From: Myxococcus sp. RHSTA-1-4 | Lineage (GTDB): Bacteria; Myxococcota; Myxococcia; Myxococcales; Myxococcaceae | Reading direction: 5' to 3' | DNA: 34,812 bases | Assembly: GCF_020037125.1 (NCBI RefSeq) | Contig: NZ_JAIQDG010000067.1 | Location: 1-34,812, forward strand | Shown: in pieces, positions 1-8,135 of the stretch | Position numbering within the stretch: position 1 is the first letter of the stretch | Layout: each line of letters opens with the position of its first letter | The notes under the pieces: model-generated | What the model saw: only the letters and a program-made list of their open reading frames with translations | Databases searched by the model: none | Told to the model about the DNA's origin: nothing | Position numbers and translations under genes: made by a program

Positions 1-2
1 TC

Positions 3-380
3 GGTGAGCGCGAGGGGGCGCTGGCGCCGGGCAGCGTCCGGGTGGGGGAGGGACTCATCTGGGGAGCGCTGGCGGAGTTGGTTCGAGCGCTGGCCCGGGG
101 CGAGGAGGCGTCGCTGGTCGAAGAGGACGTCAACGCCGCGGGCCGGGCTCTCTGGAGGGCGCTGGCGGCGGAGAAGGACTCAGGCTCCCGGGGCACTGGC
201 TCGCCACCTCCGGGGGCGGCGATGACGGAAGACTCCGAGCCCGGCGGCGCCAGCGCGTTTGCGCCTGTCGCGGCGCACGTCGAGGCCGAGAGGACTGGCG
301 GAGCCGCGTTGTCCCCCGGAGCCGCATCGCCCGAGGCGCCCGTCTCCGATGGAGTGGTGCGGGACCATGCCCCTCGAGAA
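3..380 (+). CDS. C-terminal part of an unidentified protein, cut by the left edge
   Basis: The frame beginning at base 3 has coding character at its start: G/C-rich third positions and a helical, acidic/alanine-rich stretch (LIWGALAELVRALARG, then ALWRALAAEKD). After about base 200 it turns into Pro/Ala/Gly-rich sequence and the third-position bias fades. No stop occurs in this frame before 2327, so it would run antisense through the protease gene. I think either the true stop was lost by a frameshift or the gene ends differently; the end given is only where coding character fades. A second frame (roughly 367-630) stays open to a TAG at 628-630 and could be the shifted continuation. I do not recognise the family. 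Bases 381-626 otherwise hold nothing I can identify. Confidence 0.3.
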
Positions 381-626
381 AAAGGCGCGGTCGCAACGCA
401 CGCCGCGCCCTCATGCGCTTCTCGACAGCACGAGCGCCTGGCACCACGCCGCGCGCCGTCCACTCGCGGATGGCCGGCTCGAGCGGCGGAACTCAAGAGT
501 CATGAGAAGGCTCCCGGCAGAGAAGGAACGGACCGGCGGGTTCCCCGCCCACACAGTCCGGACCCACGCCAACCAGGAGCCCTCAAATCAAGCCACCCAG
601 ATAAACCTGGATGGTGCATCCCACTT

Positions 627-2819
627 CTAGAGCGTCACCCGTCCCACGTAGATGATGTTCTCACCCTGGTTGGCGATGAACAGCTCGCGCGTCACCGGGT
701 TGAAGGCCAGGCCGTCCACCCGCTCGGTGCCTCCGCCCGGTGCCATGAAGGCGTCGCGCACCAGGTGCGTGGACAGTTCGACCACGTAGATGCGACCCGT
801 CACGGGATTGCCGCAGAAGAGGTGCCCCAGTCCCGCCGCCAGCGCGCGGCACGTGCCTCCCGGCGCGGGGAAGGAACCCACCACCGCGCCCGTCGTGGGC
901 TTGAGGATGTGGATGCGGTTGATGGTCGAGTAGTAGAGGTACGTCCCGTCGTAGGCCAGTCCCTCGCCGCGTCCCACGGGCGCCGGTATCGAGCCGACCT
1001 GGGCGCCGGTGCCCGGGTGGATGGCGTTGATGAAGCCCGCGCCCCACGTCACGTTGGCCACCCGGATGCGGCTCCCGTCCCACTCCATGCTGCCGATGGT
1101 GTCGTTGTTCACCGGGTCGATGGAGCCCATCACCACGCCCGTCGCCGGATTGAGGGAGTAGATGCGCTCCGAGAAGGGCTTCTGGGTGAGGAACAGCAGC
1201 GCGGACCGGGGCACGAGGCTCCCCGCGAGCATGATTCTCCGCGCGTAGGCCAGCGCGCTGCTGGAGCCGTCGTTCTTCTGCGGGAAGGGGAACCTCCGCA
1301 GCAGGGTGAACTTCACCGGCGGCAGCGGCGTGGCGCGCACGGCCCGGTACGCGTTGATGCGTCCCTTGCCCAGCTTGCCGATGAAGCCCGGGTTCTTCGC
1401 GTCGATGTTGTCGCAGGTGCTCTCGATGATGGAGCGGACCTGGGCGTTCGTCAGCCCACGGTTGCGAGACCAGACGAGCGCCGCCAGCCCGGCCACGTGC
1501 GGCGACGCCATGGACGTGCCGTCCAGGTACGCGTAGCCGTTGTCGGGATAGGACGAGTAGATATTCACGCCCGGCGCCGACACGTCCACCCGGGCGCCGT
1601 AGTTCGAGAACCCGGCCCGCACGTCCTGCTGGTCCGTGGCCGCCACCGCGATGACCTCCGGGTAGAAGGCCGGGTAGAACGGCGGCGACTCGATGTCCTG
1701 GTTGGCGTTGCCCGCCGCGAACACCACGACGACGTTCTTGCTCACCGCGTTGATGATGGCGCTGTGCACGCCCGCGTGGTCGCCGCTCATCTTCCAGCTG
1801 CAGTTGATGACGTAGCGCCGGGACGGGTTCGCCACGGCCTGCGCGGCGACGTAGTTGATGGCGTCCGCGCGGTTCTGGTTCATGCCCGCCGTCAGGTTGA
1901 TGCGCAGGGGCATCAGGCGGCAGCCCGGCGCCAGGCCGATGACACCCGTCCCGTTGTCCACCGCCGCGGCGGTGCCGGACACGTGCGTGCCGTGGCCGTC
2001 GGCGTCGTCGGGGCTGGGGTCGGCCGCGTCGGCGAAGTCCCAGTCTTCACTGCCGCGTGCCAGCAGGTTGGCCACCAGGTCCGGGTGGTCCAGGTCCATG
2101 CCCGTGTCGATGACGGAGATGATGACGTCCGGGTGGCCCCGGGTGATGTCCCACGCCTCCACCGCGTCCGTGTCGCTGTCCACGCTCCCCGTCGTTCCGT
2201 TGACCACCTGCCCGGTGTTGTGCAGCCCCCACAGCACGGGGAAGCTGGGGTCGTCGGGGACGTAGAGCGCGTCGTTGAAGCCCGCCTCGCTCGGCTCGGC
2301 GAAGGCGACCTCTTCCAGCGCCGATAGCTCGCGGAGCGTCTCGAACAGGCCCCGCTCCTCCGGCACGGCGAGGGTGTAGTAGCCGGGCGTGCGCTGCTCG
2401 GCCACGACGGGGGTCTTCTTCTCGTCGAGGAGCTGCTCGATGCGCTCCCTGGGCACGCCCTCCTTGAACTGGACGGTGAGCTCGTCCGGCAGGAAGTAGC
2501 GTGTCAGCCCCTCGTCATCGACGAGGACGGGCAGCACGTTGGCGACCTCGGGACGCGCTTCGAGCGCACGCTCGGCGGTCTCCAAATCCCGCTCCCGTGG
2601 CACCTTGAGGACGGCGAAGCCCCGGTTGGCATCCATGCCCTGGCTCACCGCCATCGAGGTGGCCGACATCAGCCCGCGCATCGCCTCCGTGGAGGCCTGG
2701 GGCTGGAAGGTGGCAACCACCTCGTCCTCACGTGGAGAAAAGCGGAGCTGCTTCTTCGTGAACTTGTTCGTATAGCTGTAGTCGTTTTCCTGCTTCACCC
2801 TGGGTTTCTGCACACGCAT
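627..2819 (-). CDS. S8 (subtilisin) family serine protease with C-terminal beta-propeller-like region
   Basis: 730 aa. The subtilase triad is complete: Asp238 in IDTGMDLDHPD, His276 in DGHGTHVSGT, Ser436 in GTSMASPHVAG, with oxyanion Asn371 in AAGNAN. Residues about 1-190 look like an N-terminal prodomain region, followed by the linker typical before the catalytic domain (DPSFPVLWGLHNTGQ). After about residue 520 the protein carries repeated short beta units (YSLNPATG, NAIHPGTG, HILKPTTG, GNPVTGRIYVVE, FNPVTRELFIANQG), which suggests NHL/YVTN-like propeller blades. The start is supported by GGGAGG about 8 nt upstream of the ATG. Oddly, the N-terminus is basic and polar and has no hydrophobic signal peptide. 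The gene is divergent from the acyl-CoA synthetase with an 80-bp gap. The protease assignment is firm; secretion, substrate and the propeller call are inferred. Confidence 0.93.
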   Translation of the reverse strand: MRVQKPRVKQENDYSYTNKFTKKQLRFSPREDEVVATFQPQASTEAMRGLMSATSMAVSQGMDANRGFAVLKVPRERDLETAERALEARPEVANVLPVLVDDEGLTRYFLPDELTVQFKEGVPRERIEQLLDEKKTPVVAEQRTPGYYTLAVPEERGLFETLRELSALEEVAFAEPSEAGFNDALYVPDDPSFPVLWGLHNTGQVVNGTTGSVDSDTDAVEAWDITRGHPDVIISVIDTGMDLDHPDLVANLLARGSEDWDFADAADPSPDDADGHGTHVSGTAAAVDNGTGVIGLAPGCRLMPLRINLTAGMNQNRADAINYVAAQAVANPSRRYVINCSWKMSGDHAGVHSAIINAVSKNVVVVFAAGNANQDIESPPFYPAFYPEVIAVAATDQQDVRAGFSNYGARVDVSAPGVNIYSSYPDNGYAYLDGTSMASPHVAGLAALVWSRNRGLTNAQVRSIIESTCDNIDAKNPGFIGKLGKGRINAYRAVRATPLPPVKFTLLRRFPFPQKNDGSSSALAYARRIMLAGSLVPRSALLFLTQKPFSERIYSLNPATGVVMGSIDPVNNDTIGSMEWDGSRIRVANVTWGAGFINAIHPGTGAQVGSIPAPVGRGEGLAYDGTYLYYSTINRIHILKPTTGAVVGSFPAPGGTCRALAAGLGHLFCGNPVTGRIYVVELSTHLVRDAFMAPGGGTERVDGLAFNPVTRELFIANQGENIIYVGRVTL

Positions 2820-2899
2820 GCTCGAAGCCTCCCTTGCACCACCCAGGCTGAGCGCGAAGGTGCCCCGTGTGACGGCAGTGGGAGTAGGCTGCGTCCGCC

Positions 2900-4456
2900 A
2901 TGCCGTCTTCCCTGCTCGAAGCCTTCCTGGACCACGCCCACCGCACTCCCGAGCGGCCCCTGCTCACGTTCGAGGGTGAGGCGTACACCTATGGCTCACT
3001 CGCCGGGCGCGTCGCCGGCTTCGCTCGAGGCCTGAGGCAGCTCGGTCTCCAGCGAGGCGAGCGCGTGGCCCTCTTCCTGGAGAACAGCCCCCAGTTCGCC
3101 ATCGCCTACCTCGGCGTGCAGCACGCGGGCGGCGTGGTGGTGCTCGTCAACACCGCCTACCGGCAGGTGGAGCTGGCCCACATCCTCTCCGACGCGGAGG
3201 TGCGCGCCTGCGTCACCGGTGCCTCGGGCGCCGCGGAGCTGGCAGCGCTGCGCGAGCAGCTTCCCTCACTCCAGTGGCTCGTCACCGTCGAGGCGCCCGC
3301 CGCCGCGCTCCCGGCGTCGCTCACGGTGGTGCCGTTCCAGACGCTGCTCGGACAGGGCGCCGCCACTTCCGAGCCGCTGGAGCTACCGCGTCCGGAGGAA
3401 CTGGCGGTGCTGGGCTACACCTCCGGCACCACCGGCCGCTCCAAGGGCGCCATGCTGCTGCACCGCAACCTGCTGGCCAACGTGAAGGCCGTCACCGAGG
3501 CGTGGCGGTGGACGGACGTGGACCGGCTGCTGCTGACGCTGCCGCTCTTCCACACCCACGGCCTCATGGTGGGCCTGCACGGCACGCTGTACACGGGTGC
3601 CAGCGTGGACCTGCGCCGCAAGTTCGTCGCACTGGAGGCGCTGGAGGCGCTGCGGGACGACGCCTCGCTGACGATGTTCTTCGGCGTGCCCACCATGTAC
3701 GGGCGCCTGCTGGAGGAGTCGCGGCGCACGGGCGTGAAGCCGCGCCGGCTGCGGCTGTGGGTGTCCGGCTCGGCGCCGCTGAGCCCGCAGCTCTTCGGTG
3801 ACATCGAGGCGGAGTTCGGCGCCCGCATCCTGGAGCGGTACGGGATGACGGAGACCCTCATGAACACCACCAACCCGTATGACGGCGAGCGCCGCCCCGG
3901 CACGGTGGGCTTCCCGTACCCCGGGCAGGAGGCGCGCGTGGTGGACGTGCGCACGCGCCAGCCGCTGGGCCGTGGGGAGACGGGAGAGATTGAGGTGCGC
4001 GGGCCCCACGTCTTCGCCGGTTACTGGCGCCGGCCGGACGCCACCGCCGAGTCCTTCGACCCGGAGGGCTGGTTCCGCACGGGGGATTTGGGCGAGTACG
4101 ACGCGGACGGCTACCTGCGCATCACCGGCCGCGCGCGCGAGCTCATCATCAGCGGCGGCTTCAACGTGTACCCGCGCGAGGTGGAGGAGGTGCTCGCCAC
4201 GCACCCCGGCGTCGCGGAGGTGGCCGTGCTCGGACTGCCGGACGCGGACTTCGGCGAGCAGGTGGTGGCCGTGGTGGTGCCGCCCGCCGGTGCGCCCGCG
4301 CCCGAGGCGCAGGCCCTGGTGGACTGGTGCAAGGACCGGCTCGCCAGCTTCAAGAAGCCCCGCCGCGTCGTGCTCGTGGAGGCACTGCCGCGCAACGCGC
4401 TCGGGAAGGTACAGAAGCACCTGCTGCGCGACAGGCTGGTGGGTGCGGCGCGGTGA
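2900..4456 (+). CDS. Malonyl-CoA synthetase-like (MatB-type) AMP-forming acyl-CoA ligase
   Basis: 518 aa, a full-length ANL adenylating enzyme that would activate a carboxylic acid as acyl-AMP and transfer it to CoA. The phosphate-binding A3 motif YTSGTTGRSKG is at residues 173-183, followed by LPLFHTHGLMVG. The A5-type motif ERYGMTET runs straight into MNTTNPYDGERRPGTVG, a stretch I associate with malonyl-CoA synthetases (MatB/ACSF3) rather than general fatty-acyl ligases. The hinge GDLGEYDADGYLRITGR and the A10 motif PRNALGKVQK are present, with catalytic Lys503. The ribosome site is weak. It stands alone: divergent from the protease and about 190 bp from the next gene. Malonate as substrate is inferred from the motif; a short- or medium-chain acyl-CoA ligase is the alternative. 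Confidence 0.88.
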   Translation: MPSSLLEAFLDHAHRTPERPLLTFEGEAYTYGSLAGRVAGFARGLRQLGLQRGERVALFLENSPQFAIAYLGVQHAGGVVVLVNTAYRQVELAHILSDAEVRACVTGASGAAELAALREQLPSLQWLVTVEAPAAALPASLTVVPFQTLLGQGAATSEPLELPRPEELAVLGYTSGTTGRSKGAMLLHRNLLANVKAVTEAWRWTDVDRLLLTLPLFHTHGLMVGLHGTLYTGASVDLRRKFVALEALEALRDDASLTMFFGVPTMYGRLLEESRRTGVKPRRLRLWVSGSAPLSPQLFGDIEAEFGARILERYGMTETLMNTTNPYDGERRPGTVGFPYPGQEARVVDVRTRQPLGRGETGEIEVRGPHVFAGYWRRPDATAESFDPEGWFRTGDLGEYDADGYLRITGRARELIISGGFNVYPREVEEVLATHPGVAEVAVLGLPDADFGEQVVAVVVPPAGAPAPEAQALVDWCKDRLASFKKPRRVVLVEALPRNALGKVQKHLLRDRLVGAAR

Positions 4457-4648
4457 GTCGCCTTGGCCCCTGGTGGACACTTCCTCGGGGGAGCGAGTCC
4501 CGCGTGTGAGGGGACCCGCCCAAGCCGTGCGCGGCTCGGCGCGCAGGTGGACAGCGGACCTGCCTGTGCACACAGCAGGTGCACGGCACGGTGGCGTGGC
4601 GCACGCCCCGGGTGAATAGCCGCGCGGGCCGCGGCGTCGGGCGGAGCA

Positions 4649-5470
4649 ATGCTCCGTCACGTCCCCATGGCCGTCGCGGCAGTGCTCGGGCTCCTGGCCT
4701 GCGGCAGCTCACGCCCTCACGCGCGCACCGGGACTCCCGGGTACGCGCGTGACACATCCGGCACGGTTGCACGCTCCGAGACACCGGGACTCGTCACGTC
4801 CTCTCGTGAGGTACAACCTGTCGAGGCGGAGCCGTCCGGGGAGCAGCCACCAGGGACCGCCGGCCGCAAGTCCGTCACCTCCAGGGCCCGCGCCGCCACT
4901 CCGTCCCGCCAGCGCACGGGCGAGCGCATCGCCCGGCGGGCCACGGAGCTCGTGGGTGTCACCTCCCTGCGCTCGGTGAGCAGCGCCGTGCCGGACGACT
5001 GCACGGGCCTGGTGCGCCTCGCCTACTCCAGCGCCGGCATCGACCTGATGGCGGGCCCGGGCCGCACGGGAGAGAATGGCGTCACCCACATCTACCGCAC
5101 CATGCGGCGAAGGGGCGCCCTCCACCGCGCGAAGCCCCGTCCGGGGGACCTCGTGTTCTTCCGTGAGACGTATGACCGCGACAATGACGGCCGCCGCGAC
5201 GACGGCCTCACTCACGTGGGCGTCGTCGAGCGCGTGGAGCCCGGCGGCCTCGTCACCTTCATCCACCGGGGCGGCAAGGGCGTGGCCCGCTCGCGCATGC
5301 ACCTGCGCTGGCCCGCCACCCACCGCGCACGCGCCAGCCGTGAGGTGCTCAACGACTACCTCCGCCGCGCCTCCCGCCGGCACCGCGCCTACGTCACCGG
5401 CGAGCTCTTCGCCGGCTTCGCCTCCCCGGAGCGCCTCACCGCTCCACCCGCCGTGAGCCCGAGCCGGTGA
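4649..5470 (+). CDS. NlpC/P60-like lipoprotein peptidase
   Basis: 273 aa. A signal peptide ends in a lipobox (LGLLAC, Cys18), so the protein is probably lipidated and periplasmic or outer-membrane bound. Residues about 20-90 are a low-complexity linker. The rest matches the cell-wall peptidase fold: the nucleophile is probably Cys118 in DDCTGLVRLAY, followed by the PRPGDLVFF motif and His189 in LTHVGVVE. Between these lies an acidic loop, DRDNDGRRDDG (176-186), of the DxDxDG calcium-binding type. The likely role is cleavage of peptidoglycan stem peptides. GGAG lies just upstream of the ATG. No partner gene is nearby. The family is likely; the exact bond cleaved is unknown. Confidence 0.8.
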   Translation: MLRHVPMAVAAVLGLLACGSSRPHARTGTPGYARDTSGTVARSETPGLVTSSREVQPVEAEPSGEQPPGTAGRKSVTSRARAATPSRQRTGERIARRATELVGVTSLRSVSSAVPDDCTGLVRLAYSSAGIDLMAGPGRTGENGVTHIYRTMRRRGALHRAKPRPGDLVFFRETYDRDNDGRRDDGLTHVGVVERVEPGGLVTFIHRGGKGVARSRMHLRWPATHRARASREVLNDYLRRASRRHRAYVTGELFAGFASPERLTAPPAVSPSR

Positions 5471-5595
5471 TGCCGCTGCTCGTTACTGAGAAGAATCTTC
5501 GCGTCCAGCGCAGGATTCCGAACACACCCTCATCAATCTTGTGGCCGGCCTCCCTCCGTGACCTACCCTCGCGTCCGAGGGCGGAAGGAGCATCT

Positions 5596-7131
5596 GTGAC
5601 GGACACCTCTGAGCTGCCAGGCGAGCCCGAGCCACGGGTTTCCAGCGGCGTGCCGGGGTTGGATACCCTCCTGCGTGGCGGCTGGCTGCGGGGAGGCACC
5701 TACATCATCACCGGTGTCCCCGGGACGGGGAAAACCATCCTGGGCAACCAGTTCTGCTTCTCCACGGTCGCCCACGGAGGGAAGGCCATCTACCTCACGG
5801 TGCTGGCCGAGTCGCATGCGCGCATGGTGTTGCACCTGCAAGGCATGCACTTCTTCCGCAAGGAGGAGGTGGGCCGCTCGCTCCAGTACGAAAGCGGCTA
5901 TGCCCCCCTGAAAGCGGACGGACTGCAGGGCCTGAGCCGGCTCATCTTCCGGGCGGTGCGCGAGCACGGGGCCACCGCCCTGGTGGTGGATGGCCTGGCC
6001 GCGGTGGAGGAGCGCGCCGAGTCACGGCTGGCCTTCCGCGAGTTCATCCACGGGCTGTGCGTCCACAACGCGCTGGCGGGCTGCACCACGCTGCTGCTCA
6101 CCGGCCAGCGCAATGACCCGGCGGACCCGCAGTTCACCATGGTGGACGGCGTCGTCGTCCTGAGCATGGACCCGCTCGGGGTGAAGGTGGTGCGCAGCCT
6201 GGAGGTGGTGAAGTTCCGCGGCGGCGCGCAGATGGCCGGCAAGCACAGCTTCGACATCAGCGACGCCGGGCTGTCCGTCTACCCCCGCACGGAGGCCCTC
6301 TACGCGGCGCAGGCGTCGCGGGTGCCGGACCCGAACGTGCGGCTGGCCTTCGGCATCCCCGGCCTGGACGAGATGCTCCAGGGGGGCATGGTGCGCTACT
6401 CGTCCACGCTCGTCTTCGGCTCGCCGGGCAGTGGCAAGACGCTCTTGTGCCTGCACTTCCTGGCGGAGGGCGCGCGCCAGGGTGAGCCGGGCCTGTACTT
6501 CGGCTTCGTGGAGACGCCGCCCCGCCTGCTCAACAAGGCGGACCTGGTGGGCCTGGACCTGCGCAGGCACGTGGACGCGGGCCGGGTGCACCTGGAGTCG
6601 CGCGTGCCGGTGGAGACGCTGCCGGACGCGCTGGCGCAGGAGCTGCTCGGCCTGGTGAAGAAACACGGAGTCCAGCGCCTGGTGCTGGACGGGCTGGAGC
6701 CCTTCATCCAGGAGTCCACGGACCCGGGCCGCCCCCCGCGCTTCCTCACGGCCCTCAACAACACGCTGATGGATTTGGGCGTCACCACCCTGGCGACGCA
6801 GCAAACCCACACCCTCTTCGGGCCGGAGCTGAACGCGCCGCTGGAGGGAGGGGAGGCCATCATCGACAACATCCTCCTCCTGCGCTTCGTGGAGCTGCGC
6901 TCGCGGCTCTACCGCATGCTGTCCGTGCTGAAGATGCGCGAGAGTGGCAATGACCCCGCGCTCCGCCTGTTCTCCATCACCTCCCATGGCATCGACGTGG
7001 CGGAGACCTTCGAGAGCGCCGAGGCCATCCTCACCGGACAGGCCCGGCCCCTGCCCCCGGGGGTGAAGAAGAGGGCGGCGAAACCCGGCAGGCGCAAGGG
7101 GCTCTCGCGGCGCGGGAGGGGCGGAGCATGA
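5596..7131 (+). CDS. KaiC-like double-RecA-domain ATPase
   Basis: 511 aa from the GTG at 5596. I chose this start because GGAAGGAG lies just upstream and the KaiC-like sequence begins here (SGVPGLDTLLRGG); the frame is open back to 5467, but that extra N-terminus has no recognisable domain. Two RecA/KaiC domains are visible. The first has Walker A GVPGTGKT at 40-47 and Walker B-like ALVVDGLAAV. The second begins FGIPGLDEMLQGG and has Walker A GSPGSGKT at 275-282 and RLVLDGLEPF. The C-terminus is basic (KKRAAKPGRRKG). The stop overlaps the ATG of the receiver gene (ATGA), so the two are surely co-translated. In non-cyanobacterial genomes such proteins act in signalling rather than as a clock; the output here is unknown. 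Confidence 0.9.
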   Translation: MTDTSELPGEPEPRVSSGVPGLDTLLRGGWLRGGTYIITGVPGTGKTILGNQFCFSTVAHGGKAIYLTVLAESHARMVLHLQGMHFFRKEEVGRSLQYESGYAPLKADGLQGLSRLIFRAVREHGATALVVDGLAAVEERAESRLAFREFIHGLCVHNALAGCTTLLLTGQRNDPADPQFTMVDGVVVLSMDPLGVKVVRSLEVVKFRGGAQMAGKHSFDISDAGLSVYPRTEALYAAQASRVPDPNVRLAFGIPGLDEMLQGGMVRYSSTLVFGSPGSGKTLLCLHFLAEGARQGEPGLYFGFVETPPRLLNKADLVGLDLRRHVDAGRVHLESRVPVETLPDALAQELLGLVKKHGVQRLVLDGLEPFIQESTDPGRPPRFLTALNNTLMDLGVTTLATQQTHTLFGPELNAPLEGGEAIIDNILLLRFVELRSRLYRMLSVLKMRESGNDPALRLFSITSHGIDVAETFESAEAILTGQARPLPPGVKKRAAKPGRRKGLSRRGRGGA

Positions 7132-7517
7132 AGCGGCTCCTCATCGTCGACGACGAGCTGGCCATCGTCGAGGCGCTCCAGGACATCCTCTCCGTGGAGG
7201 GCTACGACATCGTCACCGCCTTCAACGGGGAGGAGGGCCTGGAGCGCATGGCGGACGCGAAGCCCGACCTGGTGCTGCTGGACCTGATGATGCCCGTCAT
7301 GGACGGCCGGGAGATGCTGCGCCGGATGCGCGAGGACGCCTCGCTGCGCGACATCCCCGTGGTGGTGATGAGCGCCGGCCGCATCTCCGACGAGGAGCGC
7401 CGCTCCAGCGCGCGCTTCCTCGCCAAGCCCTTCGAGCTGGACGAGCTGCTCGACACCATCGCCGAGCTGCTCGGCTCGCGGGAGTCCCAGCCACAGGGCG
7501 AGAAAGGCTCGCCCTGA
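7128..7517 (+). CDS. Stand-alone response-regulator receiver
   Basis: 129 aa, a single CheY-like domain with no output domain. Conserved residues are present: acidic pair Asp8/Asp9 (LIVDDE), phosphoacceptor Asp52 (LVLLDLMMPVMDG), switch Ser82 (VVVMSAG) and Lys100 (FLAKPFE). It overlaps the end of the KaiC-like gene by 4 bp and so forms a two-gene operon. The pairing suggests that phosphorylation of this receiver and the KaiC-like ATPase report on each other. No histidine kinase is encoded next to it, so the phosphodonor must lie elsewhere. It ends 6 bp before the 3' end of the convergent oligoribonuclease gene. The domain call is firm; the partnership is inferred from overlap. Confidence 0.93.
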   Translation: MKRLLIVDDELAIVEALQDILSVEGYDIVTAFNGEEGLERMADAKPDLVLLDLMMPVMDGREMLRRMREDASLRDIPVVVMSAGRISDEERRSSARFLAKPFELDELLDTIAELLGSRESQPQGEKGSP

Positions 7518-7523
7518 GGCGCG

Positions 7524-8075
7524 TCAGCCCGGCGTGGCCCGGAAGAGGGTGTCCCGGTAGTACTGGAGCTCGGCGATGCTGGCGCGCAGGTCCGACAGCG
7601 CGGTGTGCCCGCTGGGGGCCTTGCGGGGCTCCACCAGGTTCGGGTACCAGGCGCGCGCCAGCACCTTGAGGCTCGTCACATCCACCATGCGGTAGTGCAG
7701 GTAGCGCTCCAGCATGGGCATGTAGCGGAACAGGAAGCGCCGGTCGGTGTGGATGGAGTTGCCGGCGAGCACGCCCTCGCCCAGCGAGCAGTGCTCGGCG
7801 ATGAGCGCCGTCACGTCGCGCTCCGCGACGCGCAGGGACGTGGTGGAGGCGCGCACCTTGTCCAAGAGCCCGTTGCGCGTGTGCATCTCCCGCACCACCG
7901 GCTCCATGCGCAGGAGCACTTCCTCCGGCTGCCAGATGACGCGGTCCATCTCCGCGAGGGGCCTCAAGTCAGGTCCGGTGATGATGACGCCAATCTCGAT
8001 GATGGCGCACGACTCGGGGTCCAACCCGGTCATCTCCAGGTCCAGCCAGACGAAGCGCTGTTCACGCGAAATCAT
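7524..8075 (-). CDS. orn: Oligoribonuclease (DEDDh 3'-5' exonuclease)
   Basis: 183 aa, the usual length for Orn. It degrades 2-5 nt RNA oligomers, including pGpG from cyclic-di-GMP turnover, to mononucleotides in the cytoplasm. All DEDDh residues are visible: Asp12 and Glu14 in VWLDLEMTGLD, Asp111 in GNSIHTDRRF, His157 and Asp162 in SGHTALSDLRASI. The N-terminus starts where the family starts. No strong Shine-Dalgarno sequence precedes the ATG. The gene is convergent with the KaiC/receiver operon and lies 60 bp downstream of the hydrolase-OsmC gene on the same strand. The assignment is firm. Confidence 0.95.
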   Translation of the reverse strand: MISREQRFVWLDLEMTGLDPESCAIIEIGVIITGPDLRPLAEMDRVIWQPEEVLLRMEPVVREMHTRNGLLDKVRASTTSLRVAERDVTALIAEHCSLGEGVLAGNSIHTDRRFLFRYMPMLERYLHYRMVDVTSLKVLARAWYPNLVEPRKAPSGHTALSDLRASIAELQYYRDTLFRATPG

Positions 8076-8135
8076 GAGGTGTATCCGAATGAAGAGGGGG
8101 GCGGACCCTACCAGCCCCCGGCTCGCGCGGGGCGC

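Noticed and set aside
42..2327. 761-aa plus-strand open frame
   Set aside because: From about base 400 it has no coding bias and lies antisense to the clear subtilase gene; only its first part may be real.
5467..5595. Upstream extension of the KaiC-like gene from the GTG at 5467
   Set aside because: The extra 43 residues have no KaiC features, overlap the previous stop, and a good ribosome site precedes the GTG at 5596.
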